From contig JAGUYQ010000062.1 in NCBI GenBank assembly GCA_020061285.1, positions 1 through 6,100 of the forward strand: DNA of 6,100 bases, written 5' to 3'. Of the stretch, positions 1 through 5,209 are shown one piece after another. Below the pieces are notes generated by a model. That model saw only the letters and a program-made list of their open reading frames with translations. It searched no databases and was not told the origin of the DNA. Position numbers and translations under genes: made by a program. Position 1 is the first letter of the stretch, and each line of letters begins with the position of its first letter. This DNA comes from Betaproteobacteria bacterium. Lineage in GTDB: Bacteria > Pseudomonadota > Gammaproteobacteria > Burkholderiales > UBA9220.

Positions 1-490
1 GGTGAGAGAGGGAGCTACAACGGAAGGTGGCAGGAGTGGTGGAGCCGCAGTATGGTAGCTCATCCGGGGTGAGAGAGGGAGCTACAACCCGCCAGGCGTC
101 GAGTCAACGTTGGCAGGGATGGTAGCTCATCCGGGGTGAGAGAGGGAGCTACAACTGCGCGACCTGTTGCACTTGCTGGGGCGTGATGGTAGCTCATCCG
201 GGGTGAGAGAGGGAGCTACAACGAATCCCAAAAGCGAATGACACCGTCACCGATGGTAGCTCATCCGGGGTGAGAGAGGGAGCTACAACTTCAAATGGCA
301 GGTGCAACCTATGAACATGATGGTAGCTCATCCGGGGTGAGAGAGGGAGCTACAACCTTTGGAAGTATTGGCCGACATCGAAGCCCATGGTAGCTCATCC
401 GGGGTGAGAGAGGGAGCTACAACAGAGCACCGAAGGGTTCTTGAGCGCATCGTATGGTAGCTCATCCGGGGTGAGAGAGGGAGCTACAAC
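1..490 (-). CRISPR. CRISPR array end, type II-C-like repeat, 7 full repeats plus 1 partial, 7 spacers
   Basis: Full repeats lie at 52-88, 119-155, 186-222, 253-289, 320-356, 387-423 and 454-490; positions 1-21 are the tail of another repeat cut by the window edge. All full copies are identical (37 nt) and the period is exactly 67 nt. Spacers at 22-51, 89-118, 156-185, 223-252, 290-319, 357-386 and 424-453 are each 30 nt and unrelated to one another. On the minus strand the repeat starts GTTGTAGCTCCC, has CTCTCTCACCCCGG in the middle and ends GATGAGCTACCAT; GTAGCTC and GAGCTAC near its ends are complementary. This closely matches the Neisseria-type II-C repeat recalled from memory (GTTGTAGCTCCC...GTGCTACAAT, 36 nt), with one extra base near the end. 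By that homology crRNAs are read from the minus strand, so 490 is the 5' end of the array. No degenerate terminal repeat is seen here. cas9, cas1, cas2 and a tracrRNA are not in the window. The CRISPR call is near certain; the II-C subtype is inferred from the repeat alone. Confidence 0.97.
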
Positions 491-536
491 ACGCCGATAA
501 CGAAGGGGCCGATTTGGACCCCTTCGTTATCGGCGT
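491..536 (-). repeat. Perfect 18-bp inverted repeat between mtgA and the CRISPR array; possible terminator
   Basis: The arms 491-508 and 519-536 are exact reverse complements (ACGCCGATAACGAAGGGG and its complement) around a 10-nt loop at 509-518. The left arm begins at the first base after the last CRISPR repeat. The right arm lies 10 nt past the mtgA stop codon. A stable hairpin in this place would most simply end the aroE-mtgA transcript. However, no T run follows on either strand (GTGTTG on the minus strand, TTTAC on the plus), so it is not a classic intrinsic terminator. It could also protect a 3' end, or mark the array boundary. The structure is certain; the function is not. Confidence 0.85.
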
Positions 537-546
537 TTACTGAGGT

Positions 547-1245
547 TTAACGGGGGATGACTGCCGAGTTCATCCGCGCCAGGATGATGCCGGTGCGCCG
601 GCCCAGGCCGCGGCTGCCGCGGTGGCTGTCGTACCAGCGGGGATTGGGCACCATGGCCGCCAGGCGGGCGGCCTGTTCCGGGCTCAGGTTGGCGGCGGAG
701 GTGCCGTAGTAATAGCGGGCCGCCGCCTCGGCGCCGAAGACGCCGTTGCCCCATTCGATGACGTTCATGTAAATCTCCAGGATGCGGCGCTTGCTCATCG
801 TTCGTTCCAGCATCACCGTGATCGCCGCCTCTTCCGCCTTGCGCCAGGGGGTTTTGCCGGCGGAGAGGAAGAGGTTTTTCGCCAACTGCTGGCTGATGGT
901 GGAGCCGCCGGCGACGATGCGGCCCTTCTTCAGGTTTTTCTCGTAGGCATCCTGGATCGCTTCCCAGTCGAAGCCGTCGTGGTCCAGGAACTTGCCGTCC
1001 TCGGCGGCCACCAGGGCACGTTTCAGGTTGTTGGAGATTCGATTGTAGGGCACCCACTGGTGCTTGGGTTGGGCGTCGGGTTTCTTCTCCCTCAGCACGG
1101 CCATGCGTTCCTCCATGAAGGAGGTGGTGGAGGGGTTGTGGTCCACCCACCACCAGATATGGCCGAAAATCCATGCCTGGTACAGCAGCACCAGCAGGAC
1201 CAGGAGGGCGGCGCTACGCCACAGGAATCGCCAGAGGGTTTTCAT
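547..1245 (-). CDS. mtgA: Monofunctional biosynthetic peptidoglycan transglycosylase
   Basis: MtgA, 232 aa, is a GT51-family enzyme that polymerises lipid II into glycan strands at the outer face of the inner membrane, without a transpeptidase domain. A short N-terminus is followed by one transmembrane segment (about residues 11-33, rich in Leu, Val and Trp). The GT51 motifs follow in order: [13 protein letters not shown] at 82-94, with Glu82 the expected catalytic base; [15 protein letters not shown] at 113-127; RKAEEA at 135-140; and [25 protein letters not shown] at about 147-171, containing the second conserved Glu. Length is normal for the family. The start at 1245 (MKTLW) is preferred over an in-frame start 18 codons upstream: it gives an ATGA overlap with the aroE stop and places the membrane helix as expected. 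No clear Shine-Dalgarno is seen, so translation is probably coupled to aroE. It is the last gene before the CRISPR array. Confidence 0.95.
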   Translation of the reverse strand: MKTLWRFLWRSAALLVLLVLLYQAWIFGHIWWWVDHNPSTTSFMEERMAVLREKKPDAQPKHQWVPYNRISNNLKRALVAAEDGKFLDHDGFDWEAIQDAYEKNLKKGRIVAGGSTISQQLAKNLFLSAGKTPWRKAEEAAITVMLERTMSKRRILEIYMNVIEWGNGVFGAEAAARYYYGTSAANLSPEQAARLAAMVPNPRWYDSHRGSRGLGRRTGIILARMNSAVIPR

Positions 1246-2057
1246 CGCGGTTTCAGCATTTCGATCACCGGCGCGGTGTCGGGGCGCACCCCGCGCCACA
1301 GGAAGAAGGATTCCGCCGCTTGCTCCACCAGCATGCCCAGGCCGTCGGCGAGGCGGGCCGCGCCTTGCCGACGGGCGAAGTCGAGGAAGGGGGTCAGGCC
1401 CTTGCCGTACATCATGTCGTAGGCCAGGCTGCCGGGGGCGAAAACGCCTTTTGGCAGGGGCGGCAGGGCGTCCGACAGGGAAGCGGAGGTGGCGTTGATG
1501 ACCAGGTCGAACGACTGGCCGGCCAAGGGACCGTAGCCGCTACCTGTGACGGGGCCGTGGGGAGCGAACTGCCGGGCCAGTTGCCGCGCTTTTTCCGCCG
1601 TGCGGTTGGCGATGATGAGGGAGGCGGGCTTTTGTTCCAGCAAGGGCAGCAGTACCCCGCGGGCGGCGCCGCCGGCCCCCATCAGCAGCACCCGCTTGGC
1701 GGTGACGGGAAAGGCCAAGTTGGCGCTGATATCCCGGCTGAGGCCGGCCCCGTCGGTGTTGTCGCCCAATATCGCGCCATCCTCGAACTTGAGGGTATTC
1801 ACCGCTTCCGCCAGACGGGCGCGCTCGGTGAGGGTGGTGGCGAAGCGCCACGCCTCCTGCTTGAAGGGTACGGTGACGTTAAGGCCGCGCCCCCCGGCCT
1901 CGCGGAAGGCCTCCACGGTGGCGGCAAAGCCGTCCAGGGGAGCGAGAAGGGCTTCGTAGCTCAGGTCCTGGCCCGTCTGGCGGGCGAATTCGGCATGGAT
2001 GAGGGGGGATTTGCTGTGGCCGATGGGGTTGCCGACGACGGCGTAACGGTCAGTCAT
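1242..2057 (-). CDS. aroE: Shikimate dehydrogenase (NADP+)
   Basis: AroE, 271 aa, reversibly reduces 3-dehydroshikimate to shikimate with NADPH in the cytoplasmic chorismate pathway. The N-terminal substrate domain shows NPIGHSKSP (10-18), with the shikimate-binding Ser pair; [10 protein letters not shown] (60-69), with catalytic Lys66; and GDNTDGAG (98-105), with catalytic Asp102. The C-terminal Rossmann domain shows GAGGAARG (127-134) and NRT (151-153), the NADP-phosphate recognition site. [19 protein letters not shown] and [16 protein letters not shown] complete the family pattern. Length is typical and all key residues are present. The start at 2057 ([11 protein letters not shown]) is chosen because family members begin just before this motif; the longer reading back to 2168 would run through the tandem repeat and rhodanese terminator. 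The stop overlaps the mtgA start by ATGA. I see no strong ribosome-binding site or promoter upstream. Confidence 0.96.
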   Translation of the reverse strand: MTDRYAVVGNPIGHSKSPLIHAEFARQTGQDLSYEALLAPLDGFAATVEAFREAGGRGLNVTVPFKQEAWRFATTLTERARLAEAVNTLKFEDGAILGDNTDGAGLSRDISANLAFPVTAKRVLLMGAGGAARGVLLPLLEQKPASLIIANRTAEKARQLARQFAPHGPVTGSGYGPLAGQSFDLVINATSASLSDALPPLPKGVFAPGSLAYDMMYGKGLTPFLDFARRQGAARLADGLGMLVEQAAESFFLWRGVRPDTAPVIEMLKPR

Positions 2058-2077
2058 TGAAGGTCCGGGATGAAGGT

Positions 2078-2161
2078 GGGTTAAGCGGAGCGGGTGGCTT
2101 TGCCGCCCAACTCGCAAACGGGTTAAGCAGGGATGGGCGGTTTTGTCGCCCAACTCGCAAA
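2078..2161. repeat. Degenerate ~42-nt tandem repeat with conserved hairpins, upstream of aroE
   Basis: Two adjacent units, 2078-2119 and 2120-2161, share GGGTTAAGC at their left and CGCCCAACTCGCAAA at their right, with a more divergent centre and a one-base length shift. Each centre folds. In the first unit GGGTGG and CCGCCC pair around CTTTG; in the second GGGCGG and TCGCCC pair around TTTTG, with a G-T pair in each. The hairpin is kept although its bases differ, which recalls REP-type palindromic elements. The repeat sits in the aroE 5' region, between aroE and the rhodanese terminator, whose T run overlaps its edge. Function is unknown. Confidence 0.7.
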
Positions 2162-2183
2162 AACGCAATTCTAGCGAATTGCG
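2159..2183 (-). terminator. Intrinsic terminator of the rhodanese gene
   Basis: On the minus strand CGCAATTC pairs perfectly with GAATTGCG around a 4-nt loop (GCTA), giving an 8-bp stem directly followed by five T residues. It begins 17 nt past the rhodanese stop codon in the same direction. It would separate that gene from aroE-mtgA, which implies a separate promoter for aroE. Confidence 0.75.
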
Positions 2184-2200
2184 CCGCCGGGTTCACCGGC

Positions 2201-2653
2201 TTAGTTTTGTATCCAGGGCAGGCCGGCGGCTTTCCAGCCGTTGCCGCCGCGTTGGCCGGTGGTCAGGTCGCGGTCCCCCTCGAAGCCCTCGGCGATGTTG
2301 TAGCAGTTCGGATAACCGGCGCGGGTGGCGGCGATGGCGGCCAAATGAGAGCGGTGGGCGTTGCGGCAGAGAAACAGTACCAGGGATTCCGGGTCCACCT
2401 GTTGACGCAGCTCGGCATAGAAATTCTGGTTCAATACCCAGGCGGGATAGTGCTGCCATTCGATGTGCAGGCTGCCGGGGACGAAGCCGACGAAATCCCG
2501 TTCCGCTCGGCAGCGCACGTCCACCAGACGGGCGCTGGGAACGCATTGCAGCAGATGGTGGGCTTCCCGGGGGGGCAGGATGCCCGCGTAAGGGGCTTCG
2601 CCTTCGTCGCCGCGCCGTTGGGCGGCTGCCAGAATATCGGAGATGTCTCCCAT
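2201..2653 (-). CDS. Rhodanese-like domain protein
   Basis: The product is a 150-aa cytoplasmic protein with a single rhodanese domain and no signal peptide or membrane segment. Visible features are a short N-terminal helix (MGDISDILAAAQ), an ILPPREAHHLL entry segment (25-35), LVDVR (43-47), a GFVPGSLHIEW segment (56-66), and LVLFLCRNAHRS (91-102), whose Cys96 heads the six-residue active-site loop that carries persulfide sulfur. AGYPNCYNIAEGFEGDRD follows, as is usual downstream of the loop. The loop has Arg next to Cys and Arg-Ser at its end, as in active sulfurtransferases, with a less usual NAH centre. The specific sulfur donor and acceptor cannot be told. The gene is divergent from glnA. 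The ATG at 2653 is used; GAAGG lies only one base from it, so the ribosome-binding site is poor. The family call is firm; the physiological role is unknown. Confidence 0.88.
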   Translation of the reverse strand: MGDISDILAAAQRRGDEGEAPYAGILPPREAHHLLQCVPSARLVDVRCRAERDFVGFVPGSLHIEWQHYPAWVLNQNFYAELRQQVDPESLVLFLCRNAHRSHLAAIAATRAGYPNCYNIAEGFEGDRDLTTGQRGGNGWKAAGLPWIQN

Positions 2654-2685
2654 GCCTTCGTCGGGTCGTCAGAGATAGTGCCCGG

Positions 2686-2691
2686 AGTATA
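2686..2691 (-). promoter_or_regulatory. Candidate sigma-70 -10 box of the rhodanese gene
   Basis: On the minus strand TATACT (5 of 6 matches to TATAAT) lies in a short AT-rich stretch about 32 nt upstream of the start codon. It would give a leader of roughly 25 nt. No good -35 box is found at 16-18 nt, so this is a weak call. Confidence 0.35.
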
Positions 2692-2876
2692 GAATTTTAC
2701 AGAGGTGGGCGCCATTGGTTCGAACGCCCTATTTTGGGGCATTGAGAGAAAAATGGGCGAACCCCCTTGGCGGCGGGTTGATCGCCGTGTTTCGGTAGCG
2801 TTGCGGTGGCGGCGGCAGGGTGAATGGAGTTGGATCGCCGCGTTTGTTATAGCTTTATCAATTTATTACGACGTTC

Positions 2877-2891
2877 GCACCGATGTTGTGC
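2877..2891 (+). promoter_or_regulatory. NtrC-binding site 1 (distal) of glnA
   Basis: GCAC-N7-GTGC (GCACCGATGTTGTGC) matches the dyad of the known NtrC enhancer consensus TGCACC-N5-GGTGCA. Its centre at 2884 is about 126 bp upstream of the predicted sigma-54 start, close to the distal site spacing at E. coli glnAp2. Confidence 0.8.
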
Positions 2892-2906
2892 GCATGCGGT
2901 GCGATG

Positions 2907-2921
2907 GCACCATTACGGTGC
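2907..2921 (+). promoter_or_regulatory. NtrC-binding site 2 (proximal) of glnA
   Basis: GCAC-N7-GTGC (GCACCATTACGGTGC) is a second, better match with GCACC on the left arm and GGTGC on the right. Its centre at 2914 is 30 bp, about three helical turns, from site 1 and about 96 bp upstream of the predicted start. This suits cooperative binding of two NtrC dimers on one DNA face. Confidence 0.85.
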
Positions 2922-2983
2922 GGTCAAATTCGCTGTTCGATTTTATGTGTCTGTGGCAAAATGATTTCCCACTTTATGAGTGG

Positions 2984-2999
2984 TGGCATGGTTTCTGCT
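2984..2999 (+). promoter_or_regulatory. Sigma-54 (RpoN) promoter of glnA
   Basis: TGGCATGGTTTCTGCT fits the -24/-12 consensus (TGGCACG-N4-TTGC): GG at 2985-2986 and GC at 2997-2998 are separated by the required 10 nt. Transcription is predicted to start near 3010, leaving a leader of about 104 nt. With the NtrC sites upstream it makes a complete nitrogen-limitation promoter. Confidence 0.85.
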
Positions 3000-3029
3000 T
3001 TTGGGGTGGCGTTGCAATTTTGGCGCGTA

Positions 3030-3079
3030 CCCCTGCCTGCGGGGATGCGGTCAGTTGCCCGGTGGGAACTCGATTTTTT
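3030..3079 (+). promoter_or_regulatory. Hairpins in the glnA leader, possible attenuator
   Basis: CCCC (3030-3033) can pair with GGGG (3041-3044). Further down, AGTT-g-CCC (3053-3060) can pair with GGG-AACT (3064-3070) around a GGT loop with one bulged G, and six T residues begin three bases later (3074-3079). This resembles a weak intrinsic terminator between the sigma-54 start and the glnA start codon. It could be chance. Confidence 0.3.
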
Positions 3080-3113
3080 GAACATGAAAAGTCACACAGT
3101 TTAGGAGATGAAT

Positions 3114-4523
3114 ATGGCGGCAGCCGACGTTTTGAAAATGATCAAGGACAACGACGTCAAGTTCGTTGATCTGCGTTTTACCGACACCCGCGGCAAGGAA
3201 CAGCATGTGTCCATTCCCTCCCACGTCGTGGACGATGGGTGGTTCGAGGGCGGCCATGCCTTCGACGGCTCCTCCATCGCAGGCTGGAAAGGTATCCAGG
3301 CTTCCGACATGCTGCTGATGCCCGATGCCGACACCGCCAACTTGGACCCGTTCTTCGACGAGCCCACCCTGATCATCACCTGCGACGTGGTGGAACCCGC
3401 CGACGGCAAGGGCTACGATCGTTGCCCCCGCTCCATCGCCAAGCGCGCCGAAGCCTACATGAAGTCCACCGGCATCGGTGACACCGCCTACTTCGGCCCC
3501 GAGCCCGAATTCTTCATTTTCGATTCCGTCACCTGGCATGCCGACATGTCCGGCGCTTCCGTGAAGATCGAATCCGAGGAAGCCGCCTGGTCCTCCTCCG
3601 AGAAGTTCGAGGGTGGCAACATCGGCCACCGTCCCGGCATCAAGGGCGGCTATTTCCCCGTTCCCCCCGTCGATTCCTTCCAGGACATCCGCTCCGCCAT
3701 GTGCCTGGCCCTGGAAGACATGGGCGTGACCGTTGAAGTGCACCACCACGAAGTGGCCACCGCCGGCCAGTGCGAAATCGGCACCAAGTTCAACACACTG
3801 GTGAAGCGCGCCGACTGGACCCAAATCCTCAAGTACGTGGTGCAAAACGTGGCCCATAGCTACGGCAAGACCGCCACCTTCATGCCCAAGCCCATCGTCG
3901 GCGATAACGGTTCCGGCATGCACGTCCACCAGTCCATCTGGAAAGACGGCCAGAACATGTTCGCCGGCAACGGCTACGGCGGCCTGTCCGAACTGGCCCT
4001 GTACTACATCGGCGGCATCATCAAGCACGCCCGTGCCCTGAACGCCATCACCAACCCCGGTACCAACTCCTACAAGCGTCTGGTCCCCGGCTTCGAAGCC
4101 CCCGTGATGCTGGCCTACTCCGCCCGCAACCGCTCCGCTTCGATCCGTATCCCCCACGTGAGCAACCCCAAGGCCCGCCGGATCGAAACCCGTTTCCCGG
4201 ATCCTTCCGCCAACCCGTACCTGTGCTTCTCCGCTCTGCTGATGGCCGGCCTGGACGGCATCCAGAACAAGATCCACCCCGGCGAAGCCATGGACAAGAA
4301 CCTGTACGACCTGCCCCCGGAAGAGGAAGCCAAGATCCCGACCGTGTGCTCCAGCCTGGAAATGGCCCTGGAATACCTGGACAAGGACCGCGAGTTCCTG
4401 ACCCGCGGCGGCGTGTTCTCCAGCGACATGATCGATGCCTACATCGAACTGAAGATGGAAGAGGTCACTCGCTTCCGCATGACCACCCACCCGGTGGAAT
4501 TTGCCATGTACTACAGCCTGTAA
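3114..4523 (+). CDS. glnA: Glutamine synthetase, type I (adenylylated form)
   Basis: GlnA, 469 aa, joins ammonia to glutamate with ATP as a cytoplasmic dodecamer and is the central enzyme of ammonium assimilation. It has the same length as the E. coli enzyme, and the motifs fall in register with mature enterobacterial numbering: the DGSSI latch (51-55), EPEFF with metal ligand Glu129, [10 protein letters not shown] with Asn264 and His269, NRSASIRIP, and [10 protein letters not shown] with Tyr397 (codon 4305-4307), the residue AMPylated by GlnE. This marks a GSI-beta enzyme under adenylylation control. Two in-frame ATGs exist at 3108 and 3114. I choose 3114 because AGGAG (3103-3107) is then 6 nt away and relatives start MAxADV; at 3108 the Shine-Dalgarno would touch the start codon. 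It is transcribed from the NtrC/sigma-54 promoter upstream and ends in a strong terminator. Confidence 0.98.
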   Translation: MAAADVLKMIKDNDVKFVDLRFTDTRGKEQHVSIPSHVVDDGWFEGGHAFDGSSIAGWKGIQASDMLLMPDADTANLDPFFDEPTLIITCDVVEPADGKGYDRCPRSIAKRAEAYMKSTGIGDTAYFGPEPEFFIFDSVTWHADMSGASVKIESEEAAWSSSEKFEGGNIGHRPGIKGGYFPVPPVDSFQDIRSAMCLALEDMGVTVEVHHHEVATAGQCEIGTKFNTLVKRADWTQILKYVVQNVAHSYGKTATFMPKPIVGDNGSGMHVHQSIWKDGQNMFAGNGYGGLSELALYYIGGIIKHARALNAITNPGTNSYKRLVPGFEAPVMLAYSARNRSASIRIPHVSNPKARRIETRFPDPSANPYLCFSALLMAGLDGIQNKIHPGEAMDKNLYDLPPEEEAKIPTVCSSLEMALEYLDKDREFLTRGGVFSSDMIDAYIELKMEEVTRFRMTTHPVEFAMYYSL

Positions 4524-4539
4524 TCGGGGTGAAGGCAAG

Positions 4540-4567
4540 AAAACGGGGGCTGCGGCCCCCGTTTTTT
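4540..4567 (+). terminator. Intrinsic terminator of glnA
   Basis: AAAACGGGGGC (4540-4550) pairs perfectly with GCCCCCGTTTT (4555-4565) around the loop TGCG, and the T run 4562-4567 follows the GC-rich core. It begins 16 nt past the glnA stop. It should lower read-through into the DUF4124 gene and glnL, as the terminator between glnA and glnL does in enteric bacteria. Confidence 0.93.
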
Positions 4568-4577
4568 ATTGGGAGGC

Positions 4578-4593
4578 GGGCCAGTTCTGGCCC
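4578..4593. repeat. Short inverted repeat next to the DUF4124-gene promoter
   Basis: GGGCCAG and CTGGCCC are perfect inverted arms separated by TT. The pair ends four bases before the candidate -35 box at 4597. It may be an operator-like dyad or simply a second small hairpin after the glnA terminator. Confidence 0.4.
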
Positions 4594-4596
4594 TCG

Positions 4597-4625
4597 TTGC
4601 CTAAATCCCGGCCGTGGCATACACT
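4597..4625 (+). promoter_or_regulatory. Candidate sigma-70 promoter of the DUF4124 gene (and possibly glnL)
   Basis: TTGCCT (4597-4602, 4 of 6) and TACACT (4620-4625, 4 of 6, including the key T, A and final T) are separated by the optimal 17 nt. A start near 4632 would give a leader of about 38 nt. Its place right after the glnA terminator supports a separate basal promoter for the downstream genes. Confidence 0.5.
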
Positions 4626-4669
4626 GAACCGGCCCCGAGTTGGAGTTGGCAAGGACGTTTCAGCTACTT

Positions 4670-5143
4670 ATGAACAAAAATCATCGCATTCCGGCCATTC
4701 TCGGCCTGTGTTCCCTGTGCGTGCTTTGCGCGCCGTCCGCCCAGGCGGAAATCTACAAATATGTGGACAAGGACGGCCACGTTACCTATTCCAACGTCCC
4801 CATCAAGGGGGCGAAGAAAATCACCCTCGACCCCATCAATACCGTTCCCGCCTCGCGGGCAAGGTCGGAAGCGTCTTCCCCGTCAGATTTTCCCAAGGTG
4901 GATTCCGATACCCAGCGGCGGCGGGACGACACCCGGCGCAAGGTGCTCGAGGACGAGCTGGCGGCGGAGCGGAAAATGTTGGAAGAAGCCAAGAAGGCCC
5001 TCGCCGAGCAGGAGGCGGTGCGCCTGGGCAACGAGCGGAACTACCAGAAGTTCCTCGACCGCGTCCAACCCTACAAGGACACCGTCACCCTCCACGAAAA
5101 GAACATTGACGCCCTGCAGAAAGAAATTGCCAACCTGAAATAG
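4670..5143 (+). CDS. Secreted DUF4124 domain protein with coiled coil
   Basis: This 157-aa protein has a signal peptide (residues 1-26: basic MNKNHR, a hydrophobic core, then APSAQA with cleavage before EIYKY). The mature protein should be periplasmic. Residues 27-50 read EIYKYVDKDGHVTYSNVPI, the hallmark of the DUF4124 family (Y-K-x-V-D-x-x-G-x-x-x-Y-S). A low-complexity Ser/Arg linker follows, then a long charged helical region (about 80-157) rich in Glu, Lys, Arg, Leu and Ala that looks like a coiled coil with a break near KFLDRVQPYKD. The lipoprotein Cys motif is not satisfied. Function is unknown. It sits between glnA and glnL, an arrangement I recall from other betaproteobacteria. ATG 4670 is chosen because it begins a proper signal peptide; AAGGA (4651-4655) is 14 nt away, rather far. 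In-frame TTG codons at 4640 and 4646 would add a polar stretch ahead of the signal. Confidence 0.85.
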   Translation: MNKNHRIPAILGLCSLCVLCAPSAQAEIYKYVDKDGHVTYSNVPIKGAKKITLDPINTVPASRARSEASSPSDFPKVDSDTQRRRDDTRRKVLEDELAAERKMLEEAKKALAEQEAVRLGNERNYQKFLDRVQPYKDTVTLHEKNIDALQKEIANLK

Positions 5144-5164
5144 AGGCTTTTCTTGGTTCGTTTT

Positions 5165-5193
5165 TTGCTTCCGAGGGAAGGTTTCCGTATTGC
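5165..5193 (+). promoter_or_regulatory. Weak candidate promoter for glnL
   Basis: In the 66-nt gap between the DUF4124 gene and glnL, TTGCTT (5165-5170) and TATTGC (5188-5193) are 17 nt apart, each with only 3 of 6 consensus matches. The gap is T-rich but has no clear terminator hairpin, so co-transcription from the promoter near 4597 is the simpler view. Confidence 0.15.
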
Positions 5194-5209
5194 AAGAGAG
5201 GGGTGGCGG

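Larger units (their letters stand above)
2654..3113. other. Divergent rhodanese/glnA intergenic region
   Basis: About 460 bases carry no convincing gene. From left to right I see the candidate rhodanese -10 box, then about 150 bases of GC-rich sequence (2700-2840) in which I recognise nothing firm. An AT-rich island follows (about 2843-2870), possibly holding a sigma-70 start or DNA bending site, then the paired NtrC sites, the sigma-54 promoter and a ~100-nt glnA leader with small hairpins. The open frame at 2705-3169 runs through these regulatory sites and has no family features. Confidence 0.7.

Noticed and set aside
491..520. The 30 bases after the last repeat as an eighth spacer
   Set aside because: No repeat follows it, and the bases are the left arm and loop of the 18-bp hairpin.
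622..2060. Plus-strand open frames opposite mtgA and aroE
   Set aside because: They are antisense shadows of two genes with full catalytic motif sets, and their products are Gly/Arg-rich without domains.
2717..2725. GGTTCGAAC, like a tRNA T-loop
   Set aside because: The flanking bases do not form a five-pair T stem, and no anticodon or acceptor arm is found upstream.
3007..3024. Second sigma-54-like motif, TGGCGTTGCAATTTTGGC
   Set aside because: The GG to GC spacing is 13 nt instead of the required 10; the site at 2984 fits much better.
2705..3169. Plus-strand open frame of 154 codons between the rhodanese gene and glnA
   Set aside because: It runs through the NtrC sites and the sigma-54 promoter and into the glnA coding region in another frame; it has no family features.
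3051..4538. Long minus-strand open frame of 495 codons opposite glnA
   Set aside because: It lies antisense to an unmistakable glnA. Its Gly/Val/His-rich product has no family motif and reflects the strong GC bias at glnA third codon positions.
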